NCBI RefSeq assembly: GCF_900095305.1
Contig: NZ_FMDO01000030.1
Location: 62,001-126,000, forward strand
DNA length: 64,000 bases
Origin: Proteiniborus sp. DW1
Lineage (GTDB): Bacteria > Bacillota > Clostridia > Tissierellales > Proteiniboraceae
Direction: 5' to 3'
Shown here: positions 15,322-24,956 of the stretch, piece by piece
Position numbering within the stretch: the stretch's first letter is position 1
Layout of the letters: the number at the start of each line of letters is the position of its first letter
Translations under genes and position numbers: made by a program
Notes under the pieces: model-generated
What the model saw: the letters and a program-made list of their open reading frames with translations, nothing else
Told to the model about the DNA's origin: nothing
The model's database searches: none

Positions 15322-16371
15322 CTATTTACCAATATTATTCTTTATATTCATAGCAAATTCTCTAGCATATTTTTCGATATTTAGCAGTTCTAGAATAGCC
15401 CCTTTGTCATTAGCAGTAGCCATAAGAGAGAAGTAAGGTGGTAGTCTAAAGGTTTTATTTATATTTAGTGCACTGATTAATTGCTTAGCAACTGAATCGC
15501 CGCCTGAATTTCCTGAAACAATGATACTATAAAAATATTTATTATAAAACTTAGTTTTTCTAAATAGTGCTGTTAATCTGTTGATTACAGCAGAAAGATT
15601 TGCAGAGATTGCATCATTATAGTTAGGGCAAATCCAAATAACTATATCTGATTCAAGTATAGCTGGATAGACTTCTTCAACCATAATCCCTCCATAAAAA
15701 CAGCTAGTTTGCTGTCCATAATGTTTGCATATCTTATAAGGACAACCGATACAATCCTTAACTGTACCATTTTCTATATTTATCTCTCTTATTGCATAGT
15801 TTTTTAAGTTCCCTTTAACCATATCCCAAAGCATTAATGAATTTGAAGTAGCCCTATTGCTAGCATGAAGAACTAGGATATTTGGATTCTCAAGAAGTAG
15901 AGGTCTATACTTTCTTAATCTATTACCTAGGTCCTTACAGCTTTCAATGCACACATCTATTAAAGGCTTATTAGATATCTTCTGCATAGTCAAGAAGTTT
16001 CTTAAGGAGCCCGTTGCTTCTACTAAAGGCCTCCCAGGAAAACTTAGCCCAAGCTGGTTAGTCAAGAAAATAACATTTTGTGCAACAGTTTTAGTAAACA
16101 ACTCAGTATTACTATGCACTAAAACTCCTCCTATAGAGCCAGATAATCCATGCCTTCCTCTATTAAATATTTCTGTAAGTATTTTGTCTAAACCTAAGCT
16201 TATACCTGCATTGTTAAGTTCCACTGCAAAAATAATTTTCTTATTTCTTAGGTCAGGAATATTACGTTCATCTTTAATAATAATTGAATTCCAGCCTTCA
16301 GTGACTGCATCAATCATCTTAGCAAGAATATCTGAAGGCTTCTCAGGAACTACTAAATAGAGGTCGTTCAT
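15322..16371 (-). CDS. Flavodoxin-fold NAD(P)H-dependent oxidoreductase with Cys motif
   Basis: A 349-residue protein. The C-terminal half (about residues 164-349) is an NADPH-FMN-reductase/flavodoxin fold: NILVLHASNRATSNSLMLWD is the FMN phosphate loop, and DCIGCPYKIC (cysteines 207, 210, 215, with 224 beyond) resembles the cysteine motif of iron-sulfur flavoproteins. The N-terminal half looks like a second, degenerate copy of the same fold. It starts at ATGA overlapping the stop of the upstream Rossmann gene, so the two are translationally coupled. With the giant protein upstream it forms a three-gene minus-strand unit. The substrate is unknown. Confidence 0.75.
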   Translation of the reverse strand: MNDLYLVVPEKPSDILAKMIDAVTEGWNSIIIKDERNIPDLRNKKIIFAVELNNAGISLGLDKILTEIFNRGRHGLSGSIGGVLVHSNTELFTKTVAQNVIFLTNQLGLSFPGRPLVEATGSLRNFLTMQKISNKPLIDVCIESCKDLGNRLRKYRPLLLENPNILVLHASNRATSNSLMLWDMVKGNLKNYAIREINIENGTVKDCIGCPYKICKHYGQQTSCFYGGIMVEEVYPAILESDIVIWICPNYNDAISANLSAVINRLTALFRKTKFYNKYFYSIIVSGNSGGDSVAKQLISALNINKTFRLPPYFSLMATANDKGAILELLNIEKYAREFAMNIKNNIGK

Positions 16372-17621
16372 ATAGTTTTCGCCAGCCTTTCAAAGGTTGC
16401 TTCTAATTTTTTATATAAAGATTGGGGAAGATTTAATCGTTCAAGCTCTGTACCCGAGGGGGTTAATCTATTCTTAGCTCCCATATATACTCCACCTATA
16501 AAAGTAGCACTATAATGCCAATTGCCCTTTATAGTATTTATTATAGATAGGGTGCCAGAAGATAGAGCAGGTGCAATAAAGGGCTTATATCCTGCTTTTC
16601 TAACCTCTAGATTTGCCTTTAGTGTCTTTTCAGTCAGGTAATCAGATAGTTCATCATCATAGTTCTCTATGCTATTAGCTATGACTAGTCCCTGTCCATG
16701 TGGACCAAAGGCTCTACCTTCATTAATAAAAGATACTGTCTTAGGATTTTTAGAAGCATAATATGCTGCCCTAGCAGTCATTACACCAAGTCCATATCCT
16801 CTTATTTGTTCAGGTGCTAGCCCTTTATAGTCCATAATTCCTTGAGGGCTTTTATTACTTTCTATAAGTGCAACCTTACATAGCAGGTCTACAGGATCAG
16901 ATACAACAGCGAATATTCCGTTGAAGTTATTTTCCCTTGCCATAAGAGCATATTGTTTAATGATTTTTGAATTGCTATCTAGTTGATAAAGTCTCACATC
17001 TCCAACATTTTCTCCTACCTTAGGTACATTCTTTGAAGCACAAAATACAAACATATGACAGTTAAACAACTCTTCTTCTGATATACCTCTTATAATAGGG
17101 TAATCTTCACCACAGAAGGGATCTAATATCTGGTTTGCCTCTAGCTCCCATCTAGTAACAGATTCTATTGATCTTGAATATATCCCAATTTCAGATATAC
17201 AACTTCCGCCCAATAGACGAAGTCCAGTTAGAAGAGTTCCCCCAACATCTCCTAATCCAGCTAGGTTTATTTTCCACTTAACAGGAGGATCATGCTCTAA
17301 TACACTTTTCCAGTTATGATAGCTTGTATTTATAGCCATAATCTTCCTAAAATTAATTTTAGAAAGTATCCAGTCTCTTATCTCATAATTCTTGTCTTCC
17401 GGGCTAGCTAATAAGCTTAAATCTTCTTTTGTTAAAAATAACAGCGAGTGATCGGAAATAGCGAAGCTTCTCCTCGAAGATTTAGGGTCTAAAGCTGTGA
17501 GAAAATATATTAAATCCTTTTCATTTAATGCTTCTATTGCTTCACTTTCAGAAATCTCATTAAATTCATCATATCTATTAAAAGAAAAAGCAACTTTATC
17601 CTTTATCTTATAGAAAAACAT
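16368..17621 (-). CDS. Rossmann-fold dehydrogenase-like protein (lactate/malate-type)
   Basis: 417 residues. The central KINLAGLGDVGGTLLTGL (GLGDVGG at residues 122-128) is a dinucleotide-binding loop preceded by an unfamiliar ~110-residue N-terminal domain. The later VSDPVDLLCKVAL and GLGVMTARAAYYA stretches resemble lactate/malate dehydrogenases, but I do not see their classic catalytic DxxR/H arrangement clearly. AAGGAGGGG lies four bases before the ATG at 17621, preferred over a longer frame at 17660. It lies 130 bases after the giant gene and overlaps the flavodoxin gene by 4 bases. A redox role in the same pathway is inferred. Confidence 0.7.
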   Translation of the reverse strand: MFFYKIKDKVAFSFNRYDEFNEISESEAIEALNEKDLIYFLTALDPKSSRRSFAISDHSLLFLTKEDLSLLASPEDKNYEIRDWILSKINFRKIMAINTSYHNWKSVLEHDPPVKWKINLAGLGDVGGTLLTGLRLLGGSCISEIGIYSRSIESVTRWELEANQILDPFCGEDYPIIRGISEEELFNCHMFVFCASKNVPKVGENVGDVRLYQLDSNSKIIKQYALMARENNFNGIFAVVSDPVDLLCKVALIESNKSPQGIMDYKGLAPEQIRGYGLGVMTARAAYYASKNPKTVSFINEGRAFGPHGQGLVIANSIENYDDELSDYLTEKTLKANLEVRKAGYKPFIAPALSSGTLSIINTIKGNWHYSATFIGGVYMGAKNRLTPSGTELERLNLPQSLYKKLEATFERLAKTI

Positions 17622-17751
17622 CAAACCCCTCCTTAATCTATTAAGATACTTTAAGGACATATATAATAATCGAACTTTAGATTTAAATCATAATTCTTAG
17701 AGAATGTAAGACAAAAATCCGTTAAGCAACTTGCACTGAAGTATATTCTTA

Positions 17752-20700
17752 TCATCTCACTATATCCTTAATTCTATTTAACCGCAAAATGTCATTTTTC
17801 AAATATTCAGAAGGCTTAATATTTAAGTCATATTCTATAAACCTACCTAGCTCAGGACATCTAGGAGTTATGAATACTTCACCTAAATGTTTAAGAGTCA
17901 AATTTTTTTCCTCTTTTAATAAATATTCTCTCTCAATAGTTTGCAATATATCAATGGAATTTAGTATACAAGTTTCTGATAACTTAATAATAGATTCTTC
18001 AGAAGCATTTTTAATGAAATTAGGAAACATATAGGGCATTATTAAGTTGATAGAAGGAATCATGTATCTTTTGGGCTGATCTCCTGTTCGTACAGAATCT
18101 CCTCCCATAAAAGGATATAGCTGACTTTCATCAAACCATACTCTTAGGTTAGGAATAAAATATGCAGAGTCTACTTGAGTTTCGCTAGCATCAGCAAATT
18201 CTTTTCCTCTACCAGAAAGAATACCTACTATTGTCTTATCTACAGTTATGCCTTCTTGTTTAAGAAGAGGACCAATGGCTTTCATCCTATACCCCTTGTG
18301 AAGCAAATCATCAATCAATATCACAGCTCTATTGAAGGAACGCAGTAATTTAATCTGATTTTCTAAGCTCATATGATATCTAGAAGGTACAATGGTTGAG
18401 CTTTGTAAATCTGGTTCAAATTGCTTTTCAGTATGCATTGATTTAGTAACAGTATTAGGGACTATTGAGCCTTTTAATATAGAACCAAAGGGGACACACA
18501 TTAAGGTTCCGAGGGTTTTAGGTTCTATTACTTTTACTGGGACATCGTTAGTTTTACAAATCTTGTGAATTAACTTTTTATGCAAAATTTCCATATCAAA
18601 TGATAGTAATAAGTTGCCTGGATAAAGCTTAGTCAATGCTAATTGAAGCTTTTTTCTTGCTTTTCTTATTGAGTTTAAAACACTTTCATTGCTCTTAAAA
18701 GGGTCTTTAATTACAGTTTCGATATTAAGATATAAGGTGCAAGGGTTAGTCATGTTTACCTTATATATAGGCTTATCTTTTTCACAAAAAGGTACTAGCT
18801 GAAATCCTTGAAGTTCAAGTGTTTCATATAAATCCTTTGCCAAATACGAGCCTATACAGCTTTTAAAAACAGCATAAGTATAGTCTTCTGAAAGGCACAA
18901 TGCAAGGGTTTCTGTAAGCAAGATTTGGTTTAAATTTTTGTATTTTGATGAATTATCAATATATATTCCATCTATTAACAAAACCCTACCTATAGCATCT
19001 TGTCTTAGATAATCAGATACTTCATGATTTCCGAATTCTCTAAAGAACATTCCTGATTTGATCCAATGAAACATAGAAAATCCTAGGATATTTCCGTTGT
19101 TACTATCTTTTACTAATATTATACGAGGACTAATCTTTGACTTTAAGCTAGATAACTTACTGAAGGCAATTTTATCATCATTAAAAAATACTTGGCATAG
19201 TTTTGATAACAGATCAGTGTCAATATGCTCAACTATTTTAATGTCAAGAGAAGTAGTTTGGAGTAATGTCTTATATTGAGGTTCTCTCCTATATACACCA
19301 TATTCATAGATATATTTCTGTGCCAGAGGGTCTATAAGTTGAGAGATATCCCTGTCTTCATCTATATATGTTCTAATTTGAGTTGAACTTATGTCTTCAT
19401 ATTGAGGAGGAAGTGATAGCCTAATTATTTTTCCTCTAATGTTCTGAATTGCTTCCTCTAGCTTTTTATCATCATGTTCTGCAGAAACTATACTTCTTCT
19501 ATCGAAGATAATATGAGGGAAGGTATGTATTGAATCCTCAGCTTGTTCATTTTTGTAGCTAGAAGCATTTAGTATTACATCACTTCCAACTACTATATGA
19601 ATACTAGAGTTTGAAAAACACTCTTTCAATGCCTTCAAATCTCTATTATTTGCTATATTAATCTGAATATCCTCTGGAAACAGGTAGATTCCTAATTCAT
19701 CGGCTATGGATATATTTATAATTTCACGTCTTAATAGATTTGGCTGAGTCATTTTAGACCATGAAAACTCATCAACAGCTAAATATACATCAAATCCTAG
19801 ATTTCTTATTGCCAATGCTATCTCTTTGTGACTCAAAGAAAAGGGATCAAAAGTCCCTGGGAAAAATGCCACATTGGGATTATGCTTAATTTCAAAGCTC
19901 CCATAATAGAACACATAATCTGATATAAATCTATATACGTGATTTAATGCTGCTGAATTGTTTAAAAAAGCAAGCTTATCTTTATCAATTTCTACTAATA
20001 GAGTAAGTAGCTTCTTCAAAATAAGCTCGAAAATCTTTCCTTTTTCTTTTAATGGAAGTACAGGTGAACCAAGTATTTCCTTACCTATTACTCTAAAGGC
20101 TTCATGACTAATTTGATAGTCATAGTTAGCAAGTCCATTTAACAATATTCCCAGCATTTTTTTGAGTCTTTGCTGATTTTTTTCTATATCCTCATCAAAT
20201 CTTTCCCTGTATTGTGGATAATTTTCTATGGCACTTCCTATGGTTCTGAGCAGTAGAAAAGTGACTTGAGGGCTAGATTGTTTAACTTTTTCGATAAAAT
20301 CCTCGATTACTTCATCTAATTCTACAGGGTGCAAATATAAAAGCATCTTTCCCAAATAGGGAGGGATGTACTTGGTAAACTGAAAATCCTGCATTTCAAG
20401 AGCACGCAAAAGTTCAACACTTACGTCATTTCTCTCAACTAAACTAAGATGAGGGAAAAGCTTAAGTAATGCTTGACCAGCACGTGTCCTCACACTCTCA
20501 GTAGCACTTACTTTAATTAAGTTACAGTAATGCATGGCTGTATGAAGTCCATTTTCTCTTGGAAATTCCAGCCCAAGTTCAAGAAGAAAATCAATAGATA
20601 TTTTCTTGATTACCCAGCTTGTAGCAGTTTTTAAATTCTTTAGAAAAGTATCTGAAACTCTTGCATGATCATCAAGGAAATAGCTCCTAAATAAGGCTTT

Positions 20701-22626
20701 AGTTTTATCCTCAAAACTTAGTACTTTAGATATTTTATATTTTAGAAAATTTATCGGAACAATATCTGGGTAATTAGCATTATCAGTTAGATTAATGATT
20801 ATTTTATCAAAACCATTGTTGATTTGAGAAGAAAGATAATATATGCCTTCAAGGGCAGATAGTTCAATATCTAAGTTATAGCTATTACTCATTCTTTCAA
20901 CAAATCCAAGTACCTTATGACACTCTAACTCTTTATATTTGCTAAAAGGTATATATTTTATAGTTTGAATTAGATAAAGAATAGCATCATCTTCAAGACT
21001 GTAAGCAGTATCATAATAGTTCAGCATTACATCGGTAAAGTTCCTTCCTTGATCTTCGCTACAGTGTTTAAAGAGTGATCCTATCATATCTTCTAAGCAT
21101 AATCCTATCCATTTTCTGTGTGTTTCAATTATTTTATGGTCAGGACATAGGAATAAGCTAACATACTTAGCTAGAAGCATGCTACTAGTTATTTCTGGTG
21201 ACTCTATATTTACATCATCAGGTACTTCTTTTCTATACACTTCATCGAATAGTGCTATGAATTTACCTATTAATTGTGCACATTGCTTTCTAACATCCTC
21301 TTCCTTGTGAGTTAAAAAGTCATAAAGAAAGTTAAGAGTAATTAGTTTTTGCCTTTGAGTTAAAAAAGTAGAGTATTCTTCGAAAATATTAATATAACCT
21401 CGAAGTTTTTTCCAGTCAGTTTCGCTTGCAGCCATTTCCAGAATAGTATTTAATGAAGTTTCGTTTCTAAATATATTCATCACATGAATGTTATGCTCAA
21501 TAGCTTTGTATTTAATATTATCTATTATTTCTTTTCCCTGCATAAGTGAAACGTGCTTCTTACTTTTGCTAGTCAACTTAACTCCATCTAAGTCAACATT
21601 TACTCCGGCATCAATTATAAAGTTTTCAAAATCCTTAAGCTTCGAATATACTCTTTTGTATCTTTTTTCTTTTTTCAAATCCACATTATCTAGCTTGTTC
21701 AATATAATATCAAAGGATTCCTCAAGTGAATAGATATGCATGATTCTACTACCATCAGGTAATTCTTTATTCTTAACTCTAAAGTCTGAATATATCAAAA
21801 CGAGAGATTCAATTGGTAGATTTTCTAGCTCTAAATCCCATGTAGAATGATAGGTAGCTATATGTCCTATGTAGGGTAAATTGTGTTTCTTAAACCATAC
21901 ATCAGTGTAGTAATAGTGTAGATAAGGAACTCTTTGATATTCACTTCTGCTACAGCCAAATTTACCTATATCATGTCCTGCTGCTGCGCCAGATAATTTG
22001 CAAAGGTCAATTGGAAGACTTATCTCTTTAATCTGTCTACCTATGAATAGTGCTAAATAATGAACTCCACAAATATGGTCAAGAGTATTGTGGTTAGTGA
22101 TTTCCTGATGGAGCTTCATCATTTCATAAACATAGAGATTATTAAATACATTTTTAAACTGTCTATATTCAGCTAAGCTTGCAGACTTTTTTTCTTCCTC
22201 AGAACTGAGAAAGATTAGAGGATATTTGCTTTGACAGGTACTTGTACTCATGTTTTTTTCAAACTCAAATACTACCCTAAGAGCCTTAAGATAGAAAATT
22301 ATGACAGGGTTATATTTAGGGTCTACATCTATATCGATAGCATTAGGAAATGACTTATTTAGACTAAATTGATAGACATAATATAATAGGTTGTGGGGAG
22401 GCTTAGTACCGAATATTTGTATGAGAAGGTTTTCACAAAGGCTTAAAACAGCCTGACAACTAAAGTCTTTTTCTTTAATCATTTTCTCCAGATTATCTAT
22501 GAAAGAATCCTTTAATATATTATCACTAACTATTTTTGCATCTAGTGAAAGTTCAGTCAAAAATTTTTCATTCATTAAGGCTCTTACTAATTTATTATGT
22601 AGTTTTTGAACCAATGACTTGATCAT
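17752..22626 (-). CDS. Giant multidomain protein: HD + helical repeats + NadD-like + GNAT-like + PRTase-like
   Basis: 1,624 residues with no signal peptide. An N-terminal HD phosphohydrolase-like region has H184, the HD pair H218-D219 in GHDIGKFG, and further histidines near 256-262. Residues about 360-890 are alpha-helical repeats of HEAT/ARM character. About 915-1110 is a nucleotidyltransferase of the NadD type: FFPGTFDPFSLSH with D927 and H933, ending in ISSTQIR. About 1118-1280 looks like a GNAT acetyltransferase (weaker). About 1310-1600 resembles a phosphoribosyltransferase, with VILIDDLLHKGYRMK (D1439, D1440) as the PRPP loop. AAGGAGG precedes the ATG. Individual domains are known; their union and role are not. 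Nucleotide or NAD-like cofactor chemistry is inferred. Confidence 0.8.
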   Translation of the reverse strand: MIKSLVQKLHNKLVRALMNEKFLTELSLDAKIVSDNILKDSFIDNLEKMIKEKDFSCQAVLSLCENLLIQIFGTKPPHNLLYYVYQFSLNKSFPNAIDIDVDPKYNPVIIFYLKALRVVFEFEKNMSTSTCQSKYPLIFLSSEEEKKSASLAEYRQFKNVFNNLYVYEMMKLHQEITNHNTLDHICGVHYLALFIGRQIKEISLPIDLCKLSGAAAGHDIGKFGCSRSEYQRVPYLHYYYTDVWFKKHNLPYIGHIATYHSTWDLELENLPIESLVLIYSDFRVKNKELPDGSRIMHIYSLEESFDIILNKLDNVDLKKEKRYKRVYSKLKDFENFIIDAGVNVDLDGVKLTSKSKKHVSLMQGKEIIDNIKYKAIEHNIHVMNIFRNETSLNTILEMAASETDWKKLRGYINIFEEYSTFLTQRQKLITLNFLYDFLTHKEEDVRKQCAQLIGKFIALFDEVYRKEVPDDVNIESPEITSSMLLAKYVSLFLCPDHKIIETHRKWIGLCLEDMIGSLFKHCSEDQGRNFTDVMLNYYDTAYSLEDDAILYLIQTIKYIPFSKYKELECHKVLGFVERMSNSYNLDIELSALEGIYYLSSQINNGFDKIIINLTDNANYPDIVPINFLKYKISKVLSFEDKTKALFRSYFLDDHARVSDTFLKNLKTATSWVIKKISIDFLLELGLEFPRENGLHTAMHYCNLIKVSATESVRTRAGQALLKLFPHLSLVERNDVSVELLRALEMQDFQFTKYIPPYLGKMLLYLHPVELDEVIEDFIEKVKQSSPQVTFLLLRTIGSAIENYPQYRERFDEDIEKNQQRLKKMLGILLNGLANYDYQISHEAFRVIGKEILGSPVLPLKEKGKIFELILKKLLTLLVEIDKDKLAFLNNSAALNHVYRFISDYVFYYGSFEIKHNPNVAFFPGTFDPFSLSHKEIALAIRNLGFDVYLAVDEFSWSKMTQPNLLRREIINISIADELGIYLFPEDIQINIANNRDLKALKECFSNSSIHIVVGSDVILNASSYKNEQAEDSIHTFPHIIFDRRSIVSAEHDDKKLEEAIQNIRGKIIRLSLPPQYEDISSTQIRTYIDEDRDISQLIDPLAQKYIYEYGVYRREPQYKTLLQTTSLDIKIVEHIDTDLLSKLCQVFFNDDKIAFSKLSSLKSKISPRIILVKDSNNGNILGFSMFHWIKSGMFFREFGNHEVSDYLRQDAIGRVLLIDGIYIDNSSKYKNLNQILLTETLALCLSEDYTYAVFKSCIGSYLAKDLYETLELQGFQLVPFCEKDKPIYKVNMTNPCTLYLNIETVIKDPFKSNESVLNSIRKARKKLQLALTKLYPGNLLLSFDMEILHKKLIHKICKTNDVPVKVIEPKTLGTLMCVPFGSILKGSIVPNTVTKSMHTEKQFEPDLQSSTIVPSRYHMSLENQIKLLRSFNRAVILIDDLLHKGYRMKAIGPLLKQEGITVDKTIVGILSGRGKEFADASETQVDSAYFIPNLRVWFDESQLYPFMGGDSVRTGDQPKRYMIPSINLIMPYMFPNFIKNASEESIIKLSETCILNSIDILQTIEREYLLKEEKNLTLKHLGEVFITPRCPELGRFIEYDLNIKPSEYLKNDILRLNRIKDIVR

Positions 22627-22745
22627 AAAAACCTCCTTTGACTAGAAATAATATTTACTGTGTTTCTTTATTTTACCATTGTTTAGAACTATAGTAAATA
22701 AGGCTGCTATTTTTTAAGCGTTATTATATATAAAATTACATAAGA

Positions 22746-22782
22746 ATGACCTAGCGCTTGAAACATACAAGTACTAGGTCAT
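22746..22782 (-). terminator. Hairpin after the LiaF-like gene
   Basis: ATGACCTAG-CG-CTTG pairs with CAAG-TA-CTAGGTCAT. The T run on the minus strand is interrupted (TTCTTATG), so termination efficiency is uncertain. It lies just downstream of the PspC-LiaF operon. Confidence 0.5.
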
Positions 22783-22825
22783 CATATGAGCAACTTACAA
22801 GAAATAAGAGATTTTAGAAATCTGT

Positions 22826-23785
22826 TTACTCAACCTTTAATTCAAAATTTCCTACTCCCATATCAACTTCAATACTAGCTTTTGATACAGAGTTTTCGTA
22901 ATTAGGGGAGATGTACCAGCCATTTTCTTTTTTCCAGTTTAAATCATTAAGGTTACTGTGTTTTAAGGCTCCATCCAGTTTGACTCTTACTCCTAAGTCT
23001 TTTGGAACAGAGATATTGATGTTTGTAGCTCCAGCATCAATATCTACTTTTAGATTTTCAACATTGTTTCCTAATAATAGGTTTATATCACCAGCACCAA
23101 AATCTAAGTCTAATTTATTTACTCTAAGGTCTCTAAAATCTATATTTCCATTAACTACACCAATGTCACCTTCTATATCCCAAAGCACCTTGTCAGAAAG
23201 AGTAAAATTACTTTTATATCCTTTGTTTCCTCTTAGATTAATTTTATTATTTTTTTCTCTTATAACAATTCTAGCTTTCTCACCACTATTAGAATAGTCA
23301 ATACTATTATTAACATGTTGACTTTCTATATATCCATCAAGTAAGTTCATATCAGATGCAGAGTCAATTTCCAAATCAACTTCACCTAGTTCTAGATCAA
23401 GAGAAGCTTTTTTTGTTTTATCATCAAGCTGGTATGTTATATTTCTAGAAGATCTCTTATTGCTATTAGAATTAGAACTTGCATTGAAATCAGCATTGAG
23501 ATCTATGTTTATGTTAGAGTTTTTACTTATATTTGTTTGATAGTCTTTATATTGCAAATAAAAACCATAAGCGATGACTATTACAAAAAAGCCAATCCAT
23601 ACTAGAGTTTTTATAGTTCTCTTATCGTTAAATACTATAGAAGCACCTGCTGCGATTAAGATTAGGGGCCACAAATCAAAGGCCACTTCAAGTATTGACC
23701 ACCTGATTAGGTCTAGATTATAAAGCAGCAAAAATATGCCGATAAAAACCAGAATTCCTCCAAAAATAAAATTATTTCTTTTCAT
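22826..23785 (-). CDS. LiaF-like membrane protein with adhesin-like beta tail
   Basis: 319 residues. The first ~85 contain three to four membrane helices (LiaI/LiaF-type DUF5668 pattern, FGGILVFIGIFLLLYNL). A hydrophilic linker rich in Asn/Ser follows. The C-terminal ~190 residues are a repetitive beta structure with alternating DLELGEVDLEI, DFGAGDINLLL, DIDAGATNINISV and DMGVGNFEL strands, the DUF4097/LiaF 'toastrack' type. Such proteins act in envelope-stress signalling. GGGAGG precedes the ATG at 23785, which overlaps the end of the PspC gene by 14 bases. No LiaRS two-component genes are nearby. Confidence 0.8.
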   Translation of the reverse strand: MKRNNFIFGGILVFIGIFLLLYNLDLIRWSILEVAFDLWPLILIAAGASIVFNDKRTIKTLVWIGFFVIVIAYGFYLQYKDYQTNISKNSNINIDLNADFNASSNSNSNKRSSRNITYQLDDKTKKASLDLELGEVDLEIDSASDMNLLDGYIESQHVNNSIDYSNSGEKARIVIREKNNKINLRGNKGYKSNFTLSDKVLWDIEGDIGVVNGNIDFRDLRVNKLDLDFGAGDINLLLGNNVENLKVDIDAGATNINISVPKDLGVRVKLDGALKHSNLNDLNWKKENGWYISPNYENSVSKASIEVDMGVGNFELKVE

Positions 23786-24209
23786 TGAAATTCCTCCCAT
23801 TGACTATTATATATAAGCCAGCTAAAACAAGTATGATTCCACCAAAGTTAACAAAATCTAACCAGTATAAGAACTTCTTTGCAAAAATAAAAGTCCCTAA
23901 TGCTATTAATCCAATTCCTAGGATCATATTGTTCTTTTCATCTCTGTTTGTAGGATTATTATCATAAGTATATTCAGAGGTATAACCTCCATCAAAAGTA
24001 GTTTCTTTTCTATTATAGTAGCTATAAGGAGCTTCTGGAATAATAATCATACAAACAATATATGCAATAATTCCAATTGCCTTGGTAAAGAACAATAAAA
24101 CACAGACTAATCTTATAATTACAGGATCAACATCAAGGTAATCTGCTAGTCCTCCACAAACTCCTCCAATAACTTTATTTTCTTGCGAACGATAAAGCTG
24201 CCTACTCAT
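23772..24209 (-). CDS. PspC-domain membrane protein
   Basis: A 145-residue protein. The N-terminal PspC domain is clear: RLYRS-like start, KVIGGVCGGLADYLDVDPVIIRLVCVLL (about residues 12-39) and IAYIVCMIIIPEAP, where one amphipathic and one transmembrane helix stand. A polar Tyr/Asn-rich linker follows, then two further membrane helices (about 95-135) of the LiaI type. AAAGGAG precedes the ATG. It is the first gene of a two-gene operon with the LiaF-like gene, which suggests a joint envelope-stress or membrane-damage sensing role; that role is inferred from the family. Confidence 0.85.
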   Translation of the reverse strand: MSRQLYRSQENKVIGGVCGGLADYLDVDPVIIRLVCVLLFFTKAIGIIAYIVCMIIIPEAPYSYYNRKETTFDGGYTSEYTYDNNPTNRDEKNNMILGIGLIALGTFIFAKKFLYWLDFVNFGGIILVLAGLYIIVNGRNFNEKK

Positions 24210-24462
24210 TTGATTTCTCCTTTCCTTTATAAAATACTCTTATGCAGAAAATATTATTACCTAATATAGTATTAGTATTGATATAGATATAAGACGTAGA
24301 GTTATTGCAACATACTTCATTATATGATAAATAATTTTTAAACTCAGCAATTAAATGACACATAATTCTTTTTGGGGTAATAATAACTAGTATAAAGCTG
24401 TGTAATAGCGAAACAAGGGAGTTGAATAGCATATATAATTTAGTATTTTAAATATCTATAGT

Positions 24463-24491
24463 TTGTGATAGGCTATTATCATAGATATAAT
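24463..24491 (+). promoter_or_regulatory. Sigma-A promoter of the FHA-SEDS-PBP operon
   Basis: TTGTGA (24463-24468) and TATAAT (24486-24491) are 17 bases apart. Transcription would begin near 24498, which excludes the upstream GTG at 24465 and supports the GTG start at 24513. Confidence 0.65.
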
Positions 24492-24512
24492 ATCATTTAT
24501 GGTGGTGATTCT

Positions 24513-24944
24513 GTGTTTACTATACTTTCATTAGTGTTTAGATATATTTTTATATTTTTAATCTATCTATTTATGATAATAATAATTAGAATGATTTATC
24601 TTGACATTAAAAGTATGGGTGGTGCTATAAGTGATGGAAGCTCATATCTAAAGCTATTGAATAGAAAAGATACATTACCTTTTAAAATAAAAGAAGTATA
24701 TATACTAGGAGATGACGTCTCAATTGGAAGAGGAACTCAAAATGATATTATCTTAAGGGATCCATATATTTCAAAAAATCATGCTAGAATTATTCTTGAT
24801 GAAGATGAATACTTTTTAGAAGATTTAGAAAGTGCTAATGGAACCTTAATAAATGATACAAGGGTATTAGATGTTGTGAAACTTAAAGATGGTGACAGAA
24901 TTAAGTTTGGACAGGTAGAGTTCCTTTTCATAGAAGGAGAATAA
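24513..24944 (+). CDS. Membrane-anchored FHA-domain protein
   Basis: 143 residues: one N-terminal membrane helix (about residues 2-26) and a cytoplasmic FHA domain (about 55-140). The phosphothreonine-binding blocks are visible: SIGRGTQNDIILRDPYISKNHARI (about residues 70-93, split here by the GR and SxxH signatures) and LEDLESANGT. The GTG start at 24513 follows GGTGGTGA and the promoter above. It is the first gene of an operon with a SEDS glycosyltransferase and a class B PBP, as in the actinobacterial fhaB-rodA-pbpA cluster. It probably recruits phosphorylated partners to a wall-synthesis complex. No Ser/Thr kinase or phosphatase gene is within this window. Confidence 0.88.
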   Translation: MFTILSLVFRYIFIFLIYLFMIIIIRMIYLDIKSMGGAISDGSSYLKLLNRKDTLPFKIKEVYILGDDVSIGRGTQNDIILRDPYISKNHARIILDEDEYFLEDLESANGTLINDTRVLDVVKLKDGDRIKFGQVEFLFIEGE

Positions 24945-24956
24945 GGAGTGTTTGCA

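Noticed and set aside
16368-17621. Standard lactate dehydrogenase
   Set aside because: The N-terminal ~110 residues precede the Rossmann motif and the usual LDH/MDH catalytic motifs are not evident, so no ldh or mdh symbol was given.
22826-24209. Complete LiaFSR stress system
   Set aside because: LiaF-like and PspC proteins are present but no sensor kinase or response regulator gene is adjacent.
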